Positions 9,384 through 19,096 of a stretch of 64,000 nucleotides of DNA are shown here, one piece after another; the stretch's first letter is position 1; each line of letters opens with the position of its first letter. The notes beneath the pieces were generated by a model, which saw only the letters and a list, made by a program, of their open reading frames with translations, was not told the origin of the DNA and did no database searches. Origin of the DNA: DATARH01 sp963773625 (GTDB taxonomy: Bacteria; Pseudomonadota; Alphaproteobacteria; ATCC43930; CGMCC-115725); NCBI GenBank assembly GCA_963773625.1, contig CAVZCJ010000016.1, positions 310,001 to 374,000 of the forward strand. Direction: 5' to 3'. The position numbers and the translations under genes are program-made.

Positions 9384-10681
9384 CACGCACCGCGCTCGGC
9401 CGGTGCCGCCTGGGCGTCCGCTTCTGGCGGCGCTTCTTCGAGCGAGGCCATGATCGCCTTGCGCCGGTGCAGGGTGAGCGCCCAGCACAGGCACGATACG
9501 GCGGCGCCGATTGCCAGCGGCAGCCGGAGTCCGAAATGCCCGCTGGCCGTGCCCATCACCACAGCGCCCAATGCCGGGCCGGCGCGGAAGATCATTCCGT
9601 AAAGCGCCATCACCCGCCCCGCCATGCTGCGGTCGGTCGAGGCCTGGATCAGTGTTTGCGCGCCGATCCCGGTGATCACCATCGCGGTCCCGGCGACGAA
9701 GACGCAAGGCAGCGCCATCGTGAAATTGTCAGTCGCGGTAAAGGCCATTATCGCCAGCGACATGATGAGCGTATTGGCAAGCACAATGGTCGTGAGCCCG
9801 CTGATCTGCGAGCGGATGAGCATCCACAGCCCGCCGAAGATCGCGCCGAGGCCGACGGTTGAGGTCAGCATCGCCAGACCTTGCGGACCTCGGTGGAATA
9901 CGCTGTCGGCGAAGCCCGGGAACAACTCGATGAAACCGCGCGTGCCGACCGTCGTCACCGCGAACAACATCAGCATCGGCGCGATGCCGGGGTGCCGGCT
10001 GGCGTAGGAATAGGCTTCGAGCGAGGCTCTCATCGCGTTCTGCGCCGCCCGCACCGGCAAGGCTGGGATGTCCCGCAGATTGGCTAGTGACACCTGAAAG
10101 GCAATATAGGTGATCGCGTTGGCGGCAAAGGCGGCGGCGATGCTAACCCGCGCGATCAACACGCCGGCAACCGCGGGGCCGATGAACCGGGCCGCGTTGA
10201 ACACGATTGAGTTGATCGCTAGCGCCGAGGGCAGCGCCTCGCGGTCAACCAGGGTCGGAATCAGCGCCAGCCGGGCTGGCTGGGCGATGCCTTGGTTGAC
10301 GCCGAGGAGCAGGACCAGCGCGAACAGGACATGGCTCGAGATGAAGCCGATGGCGACGAGGATTGCCAGCAAGGTCGCGGTAAAGCAGCCGTAAAGCTGG
10401 GTGATGCGAATGATCCCGACGCGGTCTTTCCGATCGGCCAGCACCCCGGCGAGCGGCGAGACAAACAGCACCGGCAGGAATTCGGCCATCGACATGAGGC
10501 CCAACCAGGCGCCCGAATGAGTAAGTGTCCAGGTCAACCAGCCGACCGACACCCGCTGCATCCAGGTGCCGACAAGCTGGATCGCGTTGCCGCTGATGTA
10601 CACGCGGTAATTGCGATGCGAGAGCGCGTGCGCAATGTTGCCGAAACCGCCGCCCGCGCGGCGCAGACGCTCAAATGCCAA
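9383..10681 (-). CDS. MFS transporter (MFS_3 / enterobactin-exporter-like)
   Basis: 432-residue inner-membrane transporter with about 12 hydrophobic segments. SHRNYRVYISGNAIQLVGTWMQRVSVGWL in the first 60 residues and LAGVLADRKDRVGII (the loop 2-3 motif) are typical of the MFS_3 group. The C-terminus is a short charged tail. The listed start is TTG 10681, directly preceded by an in-frame TGA and without a clear ribosome site, so the true start may be slightly downstream. It is followed by the SDR gene with a one-base overlap. Substrate not predictable from sequence. Confidence 0.85.
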   Translation of the reverse strand: MAFERLRRAGGGFGNIAHALSHRNYRVYISGNAIQLVGTWMQRVSVGWLTWTLTHSGAWLGLMSMAEFLPVLFVSPLAGVLADRKDRVGIIRITQLYGCFTATLLAILVAIGFISSHVLFALVLLLGVNQGIAQPARLALIPTLVDREALPSALAINSIVFNAARFIGPAVAGVLIARVSIAAAFAANAITYIAFQVSLANLRDIPALPVRAAQNAMRASLEAYSYASRHPGIAPMLMLFAVTTVGTRGFIELFPGFADSVFHRGPQGLAMLTSTVGLGAIFGGLWMLIRSQISGLTTIVLANTLIMSLAIMAFTATDNFTMALPCVFVAGTAMVITGIGAQTLIQASTDRSMAGRVMALYGMIFRAGPALGAVVMGTASGHFGLRLPLAIGAAVSCLCWALTLHRRKAIMASLEEAPPEADAQAAPAERGA

Positions 10682-10814
10682 TGGTCATCACGTTTGGTTC
10701 GGGCGCTCCCTCGCGCCGCCATCGTAGCCTTGCCGGGATTTCGACCGCAACGTCGCCGGCATCCGCTGCACCGGAGCATCCGTTGGCCCGCAGCAAATAG
10801 GTAAAAGTGTCGTG

Positions 10815-12965
10815 CTAGGCTCGCCGTCCGGCGAGGTCAGAAATCACCCGCTCCGCCGGAAGGGTCACCGTCACCGTCGTTCCCGCGCCCTTCTCGCTGA
10901 TGATATCGAGGGTGCCGCCATGCAGCTCGGCCAACCGTCGCGCCAGCGGCAGCCCGAGCCCGGTACCCTCGTGCTCTCGCGCGAGCCGCGCATCGACTTG
11001 ACCGAAGGGCTCCATGGCGACCTCGATCTCGTCTACGGTCATGCCAGAACCAGTGTCGCGTACTTCCAGTGTGACGCCGCCTTCCTCCGCGCGGCGCGCG
11101 GCGACGGTCACGCAGCCTCCGGGCTTGGTGAACCTGATGGCGTTCGATACCAGGTTAAGAAGGATCTGATTTAGCCGCGTGGGGTCGGCCACTATGAGCG
11201 GCAATTGCTTATGGATCTCTGTGAGCAGCTGGACCTCGCTGGCGTCGGCACGGTGCTTCGTCAGCGAAAGGCACGTGCCGATCACGTTCCGCAAGTCGAC
11301 GCCCTCTTCTTCGCGGAGCTCGAATTTACCGGCATCGGCGCGGGCAAGGTCGAGGATGTCGTTGATAACCTTGAGCAGGTGCCGGCCGCTTTGCAGGACG
11401 AGAGAGGAGTATTCGCGTTGTTTCGGGCCGACCGGGCCGGCAAGGCCCTGCTCGACCATTTCCGAAAAGCCGATGATCGCGTTTAGCGGGGTGCGCAGCT
11501 CGTGGCTGATATTCGCCAAGAATTGGGACTTGGCCAGGTTCGCGGCTTCGGCTTCCTCTTTCGCCTGGCGCAGCTCGCGCTCGGCTCGAACCTGCTCGGT
11601 TATATCGCGCGCGGTGCCGCGATAGCCGACAAAGCGGCCCGCGTCGTCAAACAGCGGGGTCCCGCTGGTGGCCGCGGTGTGCATCTCTCCAGAGAGGACC
11701 CGCCTGGCGTAGATGAAGTCGCTAAAGGGCTCGTGCCGTTCCAATTGTGCTAGATGCTCGCGCCATTTCCCGGTGTCGGTGTCGGTGTCGGCGGCGTTCT
11801 CGAAACGAGTTTTGCCCAGGTACTCCTCCGGCCGAGCGGCTAGTTTCGCGACGTTTTCCGACAGGTAGGTGAAGCGATTTTGCTCGTCGGTCTCCCAGAA
11901 CCAGTCCGACGAGGCCAAAGCGAAATCACGGAACCGCGCCTCGCTATTTCGCAGCGCCCCGGCCTGTTCGACAAGCGCCGCCTCGGATCGTTCGAGCTTG
12001 CGAAACTGCCAGCGCAGCATCGACAAGAAAATTCCCAGGCCGATGACCGAGCAGCCAGCGCCAATCCCGATGAGGAGCGATTGGTGGCGCCAATCAGCAA
12101 GCTCCACGTCTTCCGAATTGGTGACGGACACGAGGAGCGGAAAATTGTCCAGCGGATGCATCGATACGATGCGTGTGACCCCGTCGAGGCCGCTGGCGCC
12201 GTGATAAGTGCCTCCCGTGTCGGCGAAGCGGTACCACGACGAGCCGGGCGGCAGTTTCTGGCCCACCATTCGTTCGATGTGGGGATATCGGGCGAGCAGC
12301 GGACCGTCCTGACGAAATAGCGCTATCAACTCTCCTTCGCGAGTGGCCAATTTCTGGTACAGATCCTCGAAATAGCGGGCTTCGACCATCACATTGATGA
12401 TGCCGATGAATTCGCCGGCGGCATTGTTGACGCGGCGCTCGAGCGGGATATCCCAGGCGCCATTCGTTGAGTTCTGAAACGGTGTCCCGACGTAAGTCTC
12501 GGCTTTGTCGCCGTCGCGCAGGGCTTGAAAGTACTCGCGCTTAGACGTGTCGATGGCGGGGATGGGCCAAGCCCGCGTGAAATTGATGACTTTCCCGCTG
12601 TTGTCGATGAGCGAAATGGCGTCGGCCTGAGGCAGGCTGCGCAGGCGGCCCACAAGAAAGTCGTGAACCTGCCTCGTGGCCATAAAGTCTGAGAAATCTG
12701 CTGGTGTTTGCACGCCTGCAGCGAACACCATTTCCCTAACCTCCTGCAGCACCAGGTCGGTTGCTTGCATCAAGCGGGCATTTTGCTCTGCCAGCAGAAT
12801 GCTGAGGCTGTTGGTCTCCTGTTCTGCCCGGGCCAGCGCATCGCGCCGCAGGTCCCAGATTGTAACCCAGGCAATCCCCACCGTGATTGCGACCAGCACA
12901 GCGGCAGCGGCTGCAAGACTTCGGCCTGCTTTAGGGCTCTGACGGCGAGTTTCCGGCAATCGCAT
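10815..12965 (-). CDS. Membrane sensor histidine kinase with extracytoplasmic Cache-like and PAS domains
   Basis: 716-residue kinase. TM1 is at about 16-36, followed by a large periplasmic region (about 37-290) resembling a double Cache sensor, and TM2 at about 292-312. A PAS domain with PAC (DWFWETDEQNRFTYLSENV ... GYRGTARDITEQ) follows. The dimerisation box SHELRTPLNAIIGF places the phospho-accepting His near residue 486. The ATPase boxes are NLVSNAIRFTKPGG, DTGSGM, EPFGQ and GTGLGLPLARRL. There is no receiver domain and no response-regulator gene next to it, so it is an orphan in this window. Ligand unknown. ATG 12965. Confidence 0.92.
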   Translation of the reverse strand: MRLPETRRQSPKAGRSLAAAAAVLVAITVGIAWVTIWDLRRDALARAEQETNSLSILLAEQNARLMQATDLVLQEVREMVFAAGVQTPADFSDFMATRQVHDFLVGRLRSLPQADAISLIDNSGKVINFTRAWPIPAIDTSKREYFQALRDGDKAETYVGTPFQNSTNGAWDIPLERRVNNAAGEFIGIINVMVEARYFEDLYQKLATREGELIALFRQDGPLLARYPHIERMVGQKLPPGSSWYRFADTGGTYHGASGLDGVTRIVSMHPLDNFPLLVSVTNSEDVELADWRHQSLLIGIGAGCSVIGLGIFLSMLRWQFRKLERSEAALVEQAGALRNSEARFRDFALASSDWFWETDEQNRFTYLSENVAKLAARPEEYLGKTRFENAADTDTDTGKWREHLAQLERHEPFSDFIYARRVLSGEMHTAATSGTPLFDDAGRFVGYRGTARDITEQVRAERELRQAKEEAEAANLAKSQFLANISHELRTPLNAIIGFSEMVEQGLAGPVGPKQREYSSLVLQSGRHLLKVINDILDLARADAGKFELREEEGVDLRNVIGTCLSLTKHRADASEVQLLTEIHKQLPLIVADPTRLNQILLNLVSNAIRFTKPGGCVTVAARRAEEGGVTLEVRDTGSGMTVDEIEVAMEPFGQVDARLAREHEGTGLGLPLARRLAELHGGTLDIISEKGAGTTVTVTLPAERVISDLAGRRA

Positions 12966-13114
12966 TGGCGTCTCGGCTTCCTGACGCTTGACCTAGCCTG
13001 AACGCGGCCCTCCAGGTTAGAGCGGATAATCGAATACCCTTAATAATCCGCTACGCGCCCTGCCGGTTCGGCGCGGTCGCGGAGTATGCTATCGATGTCT
13101 AGGACGCGTCGGCG

Positions 13115-14008
13115 ATGTGGACGGCGATGAGACAAGCGGCCCTGATAGGCCTGCTGGCAGCGTGCGGCATTGCCTTCGGGCCCGCGGCGCCGTTCGCCGC
13201 ACAGCCAGAGCCTGCTGGTCCGCCGTTGTCTGCCGCGCCGCCAACGCCAGCCCCGCCACCGCCCCACGCTCAGCACGCCAAGCCTGAGCCACCGCATTCG
13301 GCCGCGGCCGACGCGGCAACCTACGAGCGTTGCCTTGCCCTAGCCAAGAGCGATCCCGGTGCGGCTCGCGATATGGCCGAGCGTTGGCAGAGCCGCGGGG
13401 GTGCGCACCCGGCCGATCATTGCTATGCGGTCGCGCTGATCGGGCTGAAGCAATACAAGGAAGGGGCGACGAAGCTCGAAGCTCTGGCTCAAGCGATGGT
13501 TCATGCGCCCAATTCGCTTCGCGCGGAGGTGCTCGACCAGGCATCCCAGGCTTGGTTGCTCGCCGGCGACCCGGCGCGCGCTTATGCCGCCGATACCGCC
13601 GCGCTTGGCCTATTGCCCGACGACGCGGACATTCTGATCGACCGCGCCGAGGCGGCCGGTAGCGAAGGCTGGTACGACAAGGCGCTCGCCGATCTCGACC
13701 GCGTGCTGAAGGCAGACCCGAACCGGCTCACCGCTCTCATCTATCGGGCTACTGCCTATCGCCAACTCGGCAAGCTCGATGAGGGCCTCGCCGACATCAA
13801 CCGGGCGGTCGGGCAGTCGCCGGACTCGGTGGCGGCATTGCTCGAGCGCGGCGATATCCTCCGCCTGAAGGGTGACAATGACGGCGCGCGCAAGGATTGG
13901 GTACGGGTGTCGGAGCTCGCGCCTGGCAGCGACGCCGATGCCGAGGCGAAGGCCAATATCGAGCGCCTTGAGCTCAAGCAGGACACGCTCACTCCTGCCA
14001 AGCAATAG
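13115..14008 (+). CDS. Exported tetratricopeptide-repeat protein
   Basis: 297 residues. A hydrophobic N-terminal signal (MRQAALIGLLAACGIAFG, from an alternative start at 13127) is followed by a Pro/Ala-rich linker to about residue 60. The C-terminal half holds at least three TPRs (YDKALADLDRVLKADPNRL, LDEGLADINRAVGQSPDS, NDGARKDWVRVSELAP). It is probably periplasmic and mediates protein contacts. Divergent from the histidine kinase and followed after 18 bp by a membrane-protein gene on the same strand. Specific role unknown. Confidence 0.8.
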   Translation: MWTAMRQAALIGLLAACGIAFGPAAPFAAQPEPAGPPLSAAPPTPAPPPPHAQHAKPEPPHSAAADAATYERCLALAKSDPGAARDMAERWQSRGGAHPADHCYAVALIGLKQYKEGATKLEALAQAMVHAPNSLRAEVLDQASQAWLLAGDPARAYAADTAALGLLPDDADILIDRAEAAGSEGWYDKALADLDRVLKADPNRLTALIYRATAYRQLGKLDEGLADINRAVGQSPDSVAALLERGDILRLKGDNDGARKDWVRVSELAPGSDADAEAKANIERLELKQDTLTPAKQ

Positions 14009-14026
14009 GCTGATGGAGAGGTACCG

Positions 14027-14539
14027 ATGCTGCACGTCACGGTTCCAAATCTGCCTGAAACCTTGACCTACTCGGTTCTTGTCGCGATCGCGATCGATGT
14101 CTTCATCGCGATCCTGCTCGCGGTTCGTGGCGACCCCCTTGGTGTCTTGCTGATGTTGGCCGTGGCTGCAATTTTCTACCGGTTCGTTTGCCGGCAGCTG
14201 GTCGCGGTGGTGACCGCCGGCTCGGCGGCGGTGGCGAGCGCGGCGCTGCTGTTGGTCTGCGCGCTCTACGATCTCGTCACCGGCTCGCCCTATTATGGTC
14301 TGTTGTTTCTGCTCGCGGCGCTCTCGGCTGGCTTTGTCTTTGTACTCTTGCGGCAGGGCGGCGTTCCGGCCGCGCTGACGATCGGCGGGGTGGTCGCCGT
14401 TGGCGCACCAAGCCACACGGCGCATCTGCGCATGCTCGAGGAATTGCGCGACGCCGGGCTCCTGACCGCCGACGAATTCGCCGCGAAGCGCGACGCTGCT
14501 CGGCGTGTAAATGGCCTCAGGCGCGGCGCCGCCAGGTGA
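14027..14539 (+). CDS. Small membrane protein with SHOCT-like C-terminus
   Basis: 170 residues with four or five hydrophobic segments between about 12 and 130, then the soluble tail MLEELRDAGLLTADEFAAKR, which matches the short C-terminal SHOCT pattern (L-x-L-x-D-x-G-x-I-T-x-x-E-F-x-x-K). GGAGAG lies 6 bases before the ATG. Its 3' end overlaps the convergent glycosyltransferase gene by 23 bp. It probably forms an operon with the TPR gene. Function unknown. Confidence 0.75.
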   Translation: MLHVTVPNLPETLTYSVLVAIAIDVFIAILLAVRGDPLGVLLMLAVAAIFYRFVCRQLVAVVTAGSAAVASAALLLVCALYDLVTGSPYYGLLFLLAALSAGFVFVLLRQGGVPAALTIGGVVAVGAPSHTAHLRMLEELRDAGLLTADEFAAKRDAARRVNGLRRGAAR

Positions 14540-15650
14540 AGACCGAGGTCAGCGAGTAGTTCACCAGCGCCCCGGCGACAGCGCCGACAATTCCGGCAAG
14601 AGCCCACAGCGCAGTCTCAGCATAGATGTCCCGTGCGATCGCGATGTTGACCAGCGCGCCGAGGCTGCAAACCGCCATGAACGACACCAACCCGCGAACC
14701 GCCTGCCACCCGACCAGTCGGCAATCGCGGTAGGTCAGTATGTTGTTGAGGAGGAAATTGGATACCATCGCTGCCCCGGTCGCGAGTGTCTCGGCGCGGA
14801 CAAAGCCGCTCGCACCGAGGCCAAACACCCCAAGCAGCAGGCGTAGCGCGACGAGATTGACGAGTACGCCCGATGCGCCGACCAGCCCGAACATCAGCAG
14901 TCGCGACGAGACATAACGACCGGTCAGCTTCTCGAGGAGCAACATTGCGTATTCGAGCGCGACGAGCGCGTCGAGCTTGCTTTCGCCGGCTTGGCGCGCC
15001 GAGAACTGGTAGGGCATCTCGGCGACCGACAGGGGCCGCGGCGCCGCGGTCAGAATGTCGATCAGGATCTTGGTGCCGACCCCGGAGAGGCGTGGCGCGA
15101 CTAGGTCAGCCACCTGGCGCCGCAGCATGAAGAAACCGCTGACCGGGTCGCTGAGCTCGATCCCCGTAACCAGCCGCGCGAGCCGTGCCCCGGCTCGGCT
15201 GAGCCGTTTGCGTCCTTGCGAGGACAAACCGTCCGCACGCCCTGCCCCGATATAGCGGCTGGCGATCACAAGGTCTTCGGTTCCGTTCTGCAATCGGCGG
15301 AGCATCCGTGGCAGGAGCGTCTCGTCGTGCTGGAGGTCGCCGTCAATCACGGCGATGAAAGGCGCTGAGGTCGACAGCACACCCTCGATGCAAGCCGAAC
15401 TCAGCCCCCGCCGGTTGATTCGGCGCAGGCAGCGCAAACGCGGCTCGCGCTGTGCTAGCGAGCGGACCGTTTCGGCCGTGCCGTCCGGCAAATCGTCATC
15501 GACGAAGACCGCCTCCCAGGCGATGCCGTCGAGCACGTTCGCGAGGCGCGCGGCGAGGACCGGCACATTGTCGCGCTCGTTGAAGGTGGGCACCACGACG
15601 CACAATTCCGGCGCGCCGATGGACGCATCGCCGCCAGGCATTTCGAGCAT
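14517..15650 (-). CDS. Family 2 glycosyltransferase fused to GtrA-like membrane domain
   Basis: About 377 residues. The N-terminal GT-A domain (CVVVPTFNERDNV, then the VDDDLPDGT metal/nucleotide site and IDGDLQHDETLLPRM) resembles dolichyl/undecaprenyl-phosphate sugar synthases. The C-terminal GtrA domain has four hydrophobic segments (FGLVGASGVLVNL, FLLNNILTYRD). Such fusions make polyprenyl-phosphate-linked sugars for transfer outside the membrane. The nucleotide motif is VDDDLPDGT rather than the usual VDDNSPDGT. The start is uncertain: ATG 15650, ATG 15677 or TTG 15713. Two nearby large membrane proteins could be the partner transferases. Confidence 0.85.
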   Translation of the reverse strand: MLEMPGGDASIGAPELCVVVPTFNERDNVPVLAARLANVLDGIAWEAVFVDDDLPDGTAETVRSLAQREPRLRCLRRINRRGLSSACIEGVLSTSAPFIAVIDGDLQHDETLLPRMLRRLQNGTEDLVIASRYIGAGRADGLSSQGRKRLSRAGARLARLVTGIELSDPVSGFFMLRRQVADLVAPRLSGVGTKILIDILTAAPRPLSVAEMPYQFSARQAGESKLDALVALEYAMLLLEKLTGRYVSSRLLMFGLVGASGVLVNLVALRLLLGVFGLGASGFVRAETLATGAAMVSNFLLNNILTYRDCRLVGWQAVRGLVSFMAVCSLGALVNIAIARDIYAETALWALAGIVGAVAGALVNYSLTSVFTWRRRA

Positions 15651-15741
15651 ACTATTGCCGTGTTGCGCGACACCCATCGCGCGCAAGAGACCGTCAACGC
15701 CGCGGCGTGTCAACGCTCGGCTCCATCGCTAGTATCGCTGC

Positions 15742-17583
15742 ATGGCGCTGTATGTCCCTGGGCTCGAGAACGTCCTCGCCGTTGTCACCACCTGGGGAAT
15801 CGGCACCGGATTGCTCCTCGTCGGGACCGCGTTTTGCGGCTCTCGGGGTGCTCCCGAATATCGCATCGCCGCCGGCTGGGGCGCGCTGTGCGTCGTGCTG
15901 ACGGTATGGGGCGTATTCGTGCCGGTGAGCTTGCGAGTACCGGCAGTGGCAGTGCTGGTGGCGGCACTTATCGCGCAGCTACTGCCGGGCCGGCGGGTAA
16001 CGCGGACGGACTGGGTGGTGCTCGGACGCGTGTTGCTGCTGACCTTGCCGCTCTGGGCGGTGATGGCGCCGGTGCGGCCGTCGCAAGTCGACACCTTTCT
16101 CAACCTTCTGCCCAACGCCGATTACCTCGCCGATCACGCTTATCTGCCGACCGCCGGCTCCGCGCCAAGCTACTCGCTCTACCCGGCGGCGCCATACGAC
16201 ACGCAGTTTCTGGCGTTTCTCGGCTCGCTGATCGAGCACGACTATCCGGCGCCGGGCATGTCGCTGATCAATGTCATGCTTTTGCTCGTTGCCGGGCTCG
16301 CCGTCGCCCGTGTCTTGGCGCGCTCGGCTCCGGCGCCGTCTTGGACTCTCCTTGCGCTTGGTATGCTGCTTGTGACGTTGTTCAACCCGGGTTTTGTGCC
16401 GCGCTTCCACTTCTCGTCCTACGGCGAGACGGGGCTGGCGGTCACGGCGCTGCTTGCCGCTTGCCTATTCGTCGATGGCCAAGGCGCGCGTGCAGCGGGC
16501 GGCTACGGCGGAAATCTGTTCGAACTGGCGCTGATCCTTGCGGCCATGATCAACGTCAAGCAATCGGGGATCGGCCTAGTGCTGGCGCTGGCGGGAGCCG
16601 CAGTCATTGCCGGCGGCGCCGAGCGCGCCGCGTCGCGGTGGCGGACGCTCGCGGAAGCGGCAGTGGTTCTGCTCCCGGCGGCGCTGCTTTACGCTGTGTG
16701 GCGCTATTACGTCTTGTATGCCGGAGTCGCCGAACTGAAGCCGCTGCCGTTCGGCGAATGGCACTGGGAGGTCCTGCCCGCTACCTTTGCCAGCATCGCC
16801 GGCGTGATCGCCGGCAAGCCCGCCTATTTTGTCGCCGAGGCGGTCGCGATCGGTTGCGTCCCGCTGTTACTGCGTCGCCAAAAGTGGTCATTCGCGAGCC
16901 GTTTCCTCGCGTTCAACCTGGTCGCGTTCATTCTCTATAACGGTTTTCTGATCGTTACCTACATCGCGCACTTCTCGACGCTGATGAGCGAGGAGGCGCA
17001 TTCCTACTTCCGCTACAGCACCCATCTCGCGCTCATCCTCATGCTGGCGCTGGCTTTGGCTGCGCGCGAGCTCGTCCCCGCCCGGTGGTTCGACCCACGA
17101 TCGTGGCGTTACGCCGGCGCGTTCATAATTGTTCTAGCGCTGCTGGCGCCCGTCGCCCTGGCCGAAAGGCTGCGCTTCGACATCGAGATGCCGCAGCCGC
17201 TGGTCTGGGATATCGCGGCGGAACTGAAGCCCTACCTCAGGGACGGCGACAAGCTCGCACTGCTCATGCCAGGCGACAGCGGCGAGATCGGTGACCTGCT
17301 CGAAGGTTATCTCGCCAGCCAACCGCCGCGTCGACGCGGTCTTGTCCTCGCTCGTTACCAGACCGCCGACGCGGCGACGCTCGATGCGGCGGCCGCCGAG
17401 GGCTACGAGTTTGCCGCGATAACGTGCACACCGGCCGGGATCGATGAGTTGCCGCCGGGGATCGTGGCGCTGATGAGGCACGGCCCGGACGGCTGGAATG
17501 TGATCGCAAGCTGGCCGCAGTCGGCCGGTATACCGTTGTCGCATTGGCAGCGCACTCGCCATTGGCCGGCGCTCTGTCGCTGA
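15742..17583 (+). CDS. Large polytopic membrane protein, possible GT-C glycosyltransferase
   Basis: 613 residues with roughly 11-13 hydrophobic segments. I do not recognise a named family. The early Asp-containing periplasmic loop and Tyr/Pro-rich loops (SYSLYPAAPYDTQF), followed by a soluble C-terminal region of about 140 residues, fit the layout of GT-C transferases that use polyprenyl-linked sugars. It is divergent from the GT2-GtrA gene, and its stop codon abuts that of another large membrane protein on the other strand (17583/17584). Function inferred from context only. Confidence 0.65.
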   Translation: MALYVPGLENVLAVVTTWGIGTGLLLVGTAFCGSRGAPEYRIAAGWGALCVVLTVWGVFVPVSLRVPAVAVLVAALIAQLLPGRRVTRTDWVVLGRVLLLTLPLWAVMAPVRPSQVDTFLNLLPNADYLADHAYLPTAGSAPSYSLYPAAPYDTQFLAFLGSLIEHDYPAPGMSLINVMLLLVAGLAVARVLARSAPAPSWTLLALGMLLVTLFNPGFVPRFHFSSYGETGLAVTALLAACLFVDGQGARAAGGYGGNLFELALILAAMINVKQSGIGLVLALAGAAVIAGGAERAASRWRTLAEAAVVLLPAALLYAVWRYYVLYAGVAELKPLPFGEWHWEVLPATFASIAGVIAGKPAYFVAEAVAIGCVPLLLRRQKWSFASRFLAFNLVAFILYNGFLIVTYIAHFSTLMSEEAHSYFRYSTHLALILMLALALAARELVPARWFDPRSWRYAGAFIIVLALLAPVALAERLRFDIEMPQPLVWDIAAELKPYLRDGDKLALLMPGDSGEIGDLLEGYLASQPPRRRGLVLARYQTADAATLDAAAAEGYEFAAITCTPAGIDELPPGIVALMRHGPDGWNVIASWPQSAGIPLSHWQRTRHWPALCR

Positions 17584-19096
17584 TCAGAAACAATTCCGAT
17601 CGTGATGTACGGTGAAGAGCTGGAAGTTGGCGGGCGATGCCAGTCGCTCAAGGCACGGGCGGGGCGCAATGGCGAAGCGGCTGCGGTCGGCGAACACGAT
17701 GAAATCGTAGTCGCGCAACATAGTCGCTGCCTGCGACTGCGCTGCAAGCGCGCCGTCGACAAACGCCGCCCATAATGCCGCCGGTGAAGTTGCCGTAGCG
17801 AGCGCGTCATAGGGCGGACGCAGCGCCAGCGGCTGCTGCGTCGCGTATGCGAAAACGGTCGGCACGAAAGCTGCGCGCCGCCCCGCCGCCATGGTGGCGA
17901 CATGCAGTTGCGGGATGCCCCCGGCGCTGATTTCACGCGCTGGAAAGGCGACAGCAAGCTTCGCGCCCTGCGGCAACGTGTTGATGGCCGCCATGTCGGC
18001 CGCGTAAATCCCGTTTGATTTCAACCACACGGTCTCGATCGCCGCCATCCGCGCGGCGAAGATCGCGGCCGCGGCGATGCCGACCGCCAGCGCCGCCCGG
18101 CGCGGCAGGGGCGTCGACGGCCACGTCCCTGCGATGAGTAATAGGAACAGCGCGACCGGCACGCGGTGGTCGGCCCCGGAGCCGGAAAAGATCTGGTTCG
18201 GCAGCAGCACATAGGCAATCGCGACAAGCGCTAGAGCGAGGCCGACCCGGGGCGCGATCGCCAAACGACACCGCCAGGCAAGCGCGCCGATCAGTCCGAC
18301 GAACAGCGCGAAGCAGGTGATGTCGAACGGGCGGTTGTAATTGTCGAAGACGCTGAACAGCAGATCGAGCTTGCGCCAGAACGCGAAACTGACCGGGCCG
18401 CTGGCGGCATGCGCCTCGAAGCCAAGGAAGACGATCGCCGGCGCGATAAACTGTACCCCGGCAAGGGCCACCCGTTCGCTCGCGGCGCCATAAAGCCGGG
18501 CGCGCATCAGGCTCAGCACCGGCGGGCAGCTCGATCCCGGCAATCGCCAGCGCATAAACGCCGAACGCGGCGAAATGGCTGAAGAAGCAGGCGAGTGCCG
18601 CCGCTACTGAGAGCGGCGCGCGCAGCCGCCGCCGCTCGTCGAGCGCGAGCCATAGCGCGACGCCGCACAACGCGACGCCGAGCCCGAACAGGTAGTTGAT
18701 GAAGCCCCACAAAAACGTCCGATTGTAGAGCAGGGCGAAGACGAGGAGCGGCCACCAGCGCCAGCGCCCGCTGGCGACCCGATTGAGCCATAGCGCGCCG
18801 CCGGCGAGCAGCGTGAAGGTCAGGACGAGAAACAGCTTTCCCGCCAGTTCGATCGGCATCGCCCGGGCCAAGACCGGCACCACGAGGTCGGCGGCGAGGT
18901 CGGGTAGCGGGGCCCAGCGCACGGCATAGAATTCGTTGCCGCCGCTGGCGATCAGCTGCAGCCGGGCCAGATGATTGGGGTAGTCGACCAGTGGCGGCAG
19001 CACGGTCGAGAACAGCGGCGCGACCACCGCCGCCAACAGCAGGGCGAAGGCGGCGAAAATCTTGGCCGCGTCGCCTTTATCGGCAGCTGATCTCAA
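17584..19096 (-). CDS. Polytopic membrane protein, possible GT-C glycosyltransferase, one apparent frameshift
   Basis: About 500 residues once repaired. The N-terminal part (PLFSTVLPPLVDYPNHLARLQLI) runs to about 18520, where the frame shifts; the remaining membrane segments and soluble tail (from LMRARLYGAAS) are in the next frame. Removing one base near 18520 (GCCGGTG) joins them as a continuous hydrophobic protein. The P-x-x-D-Y-P-N-H motif after TM1 resembles the catalytic-loop Asp of GT-C enzymes. The likely start is TTG 19096, which overlaps the stop of the upstream fzlA-like gene. It forms a tail-to-tail pair with the 15742 gene. Confidence 0.65.
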
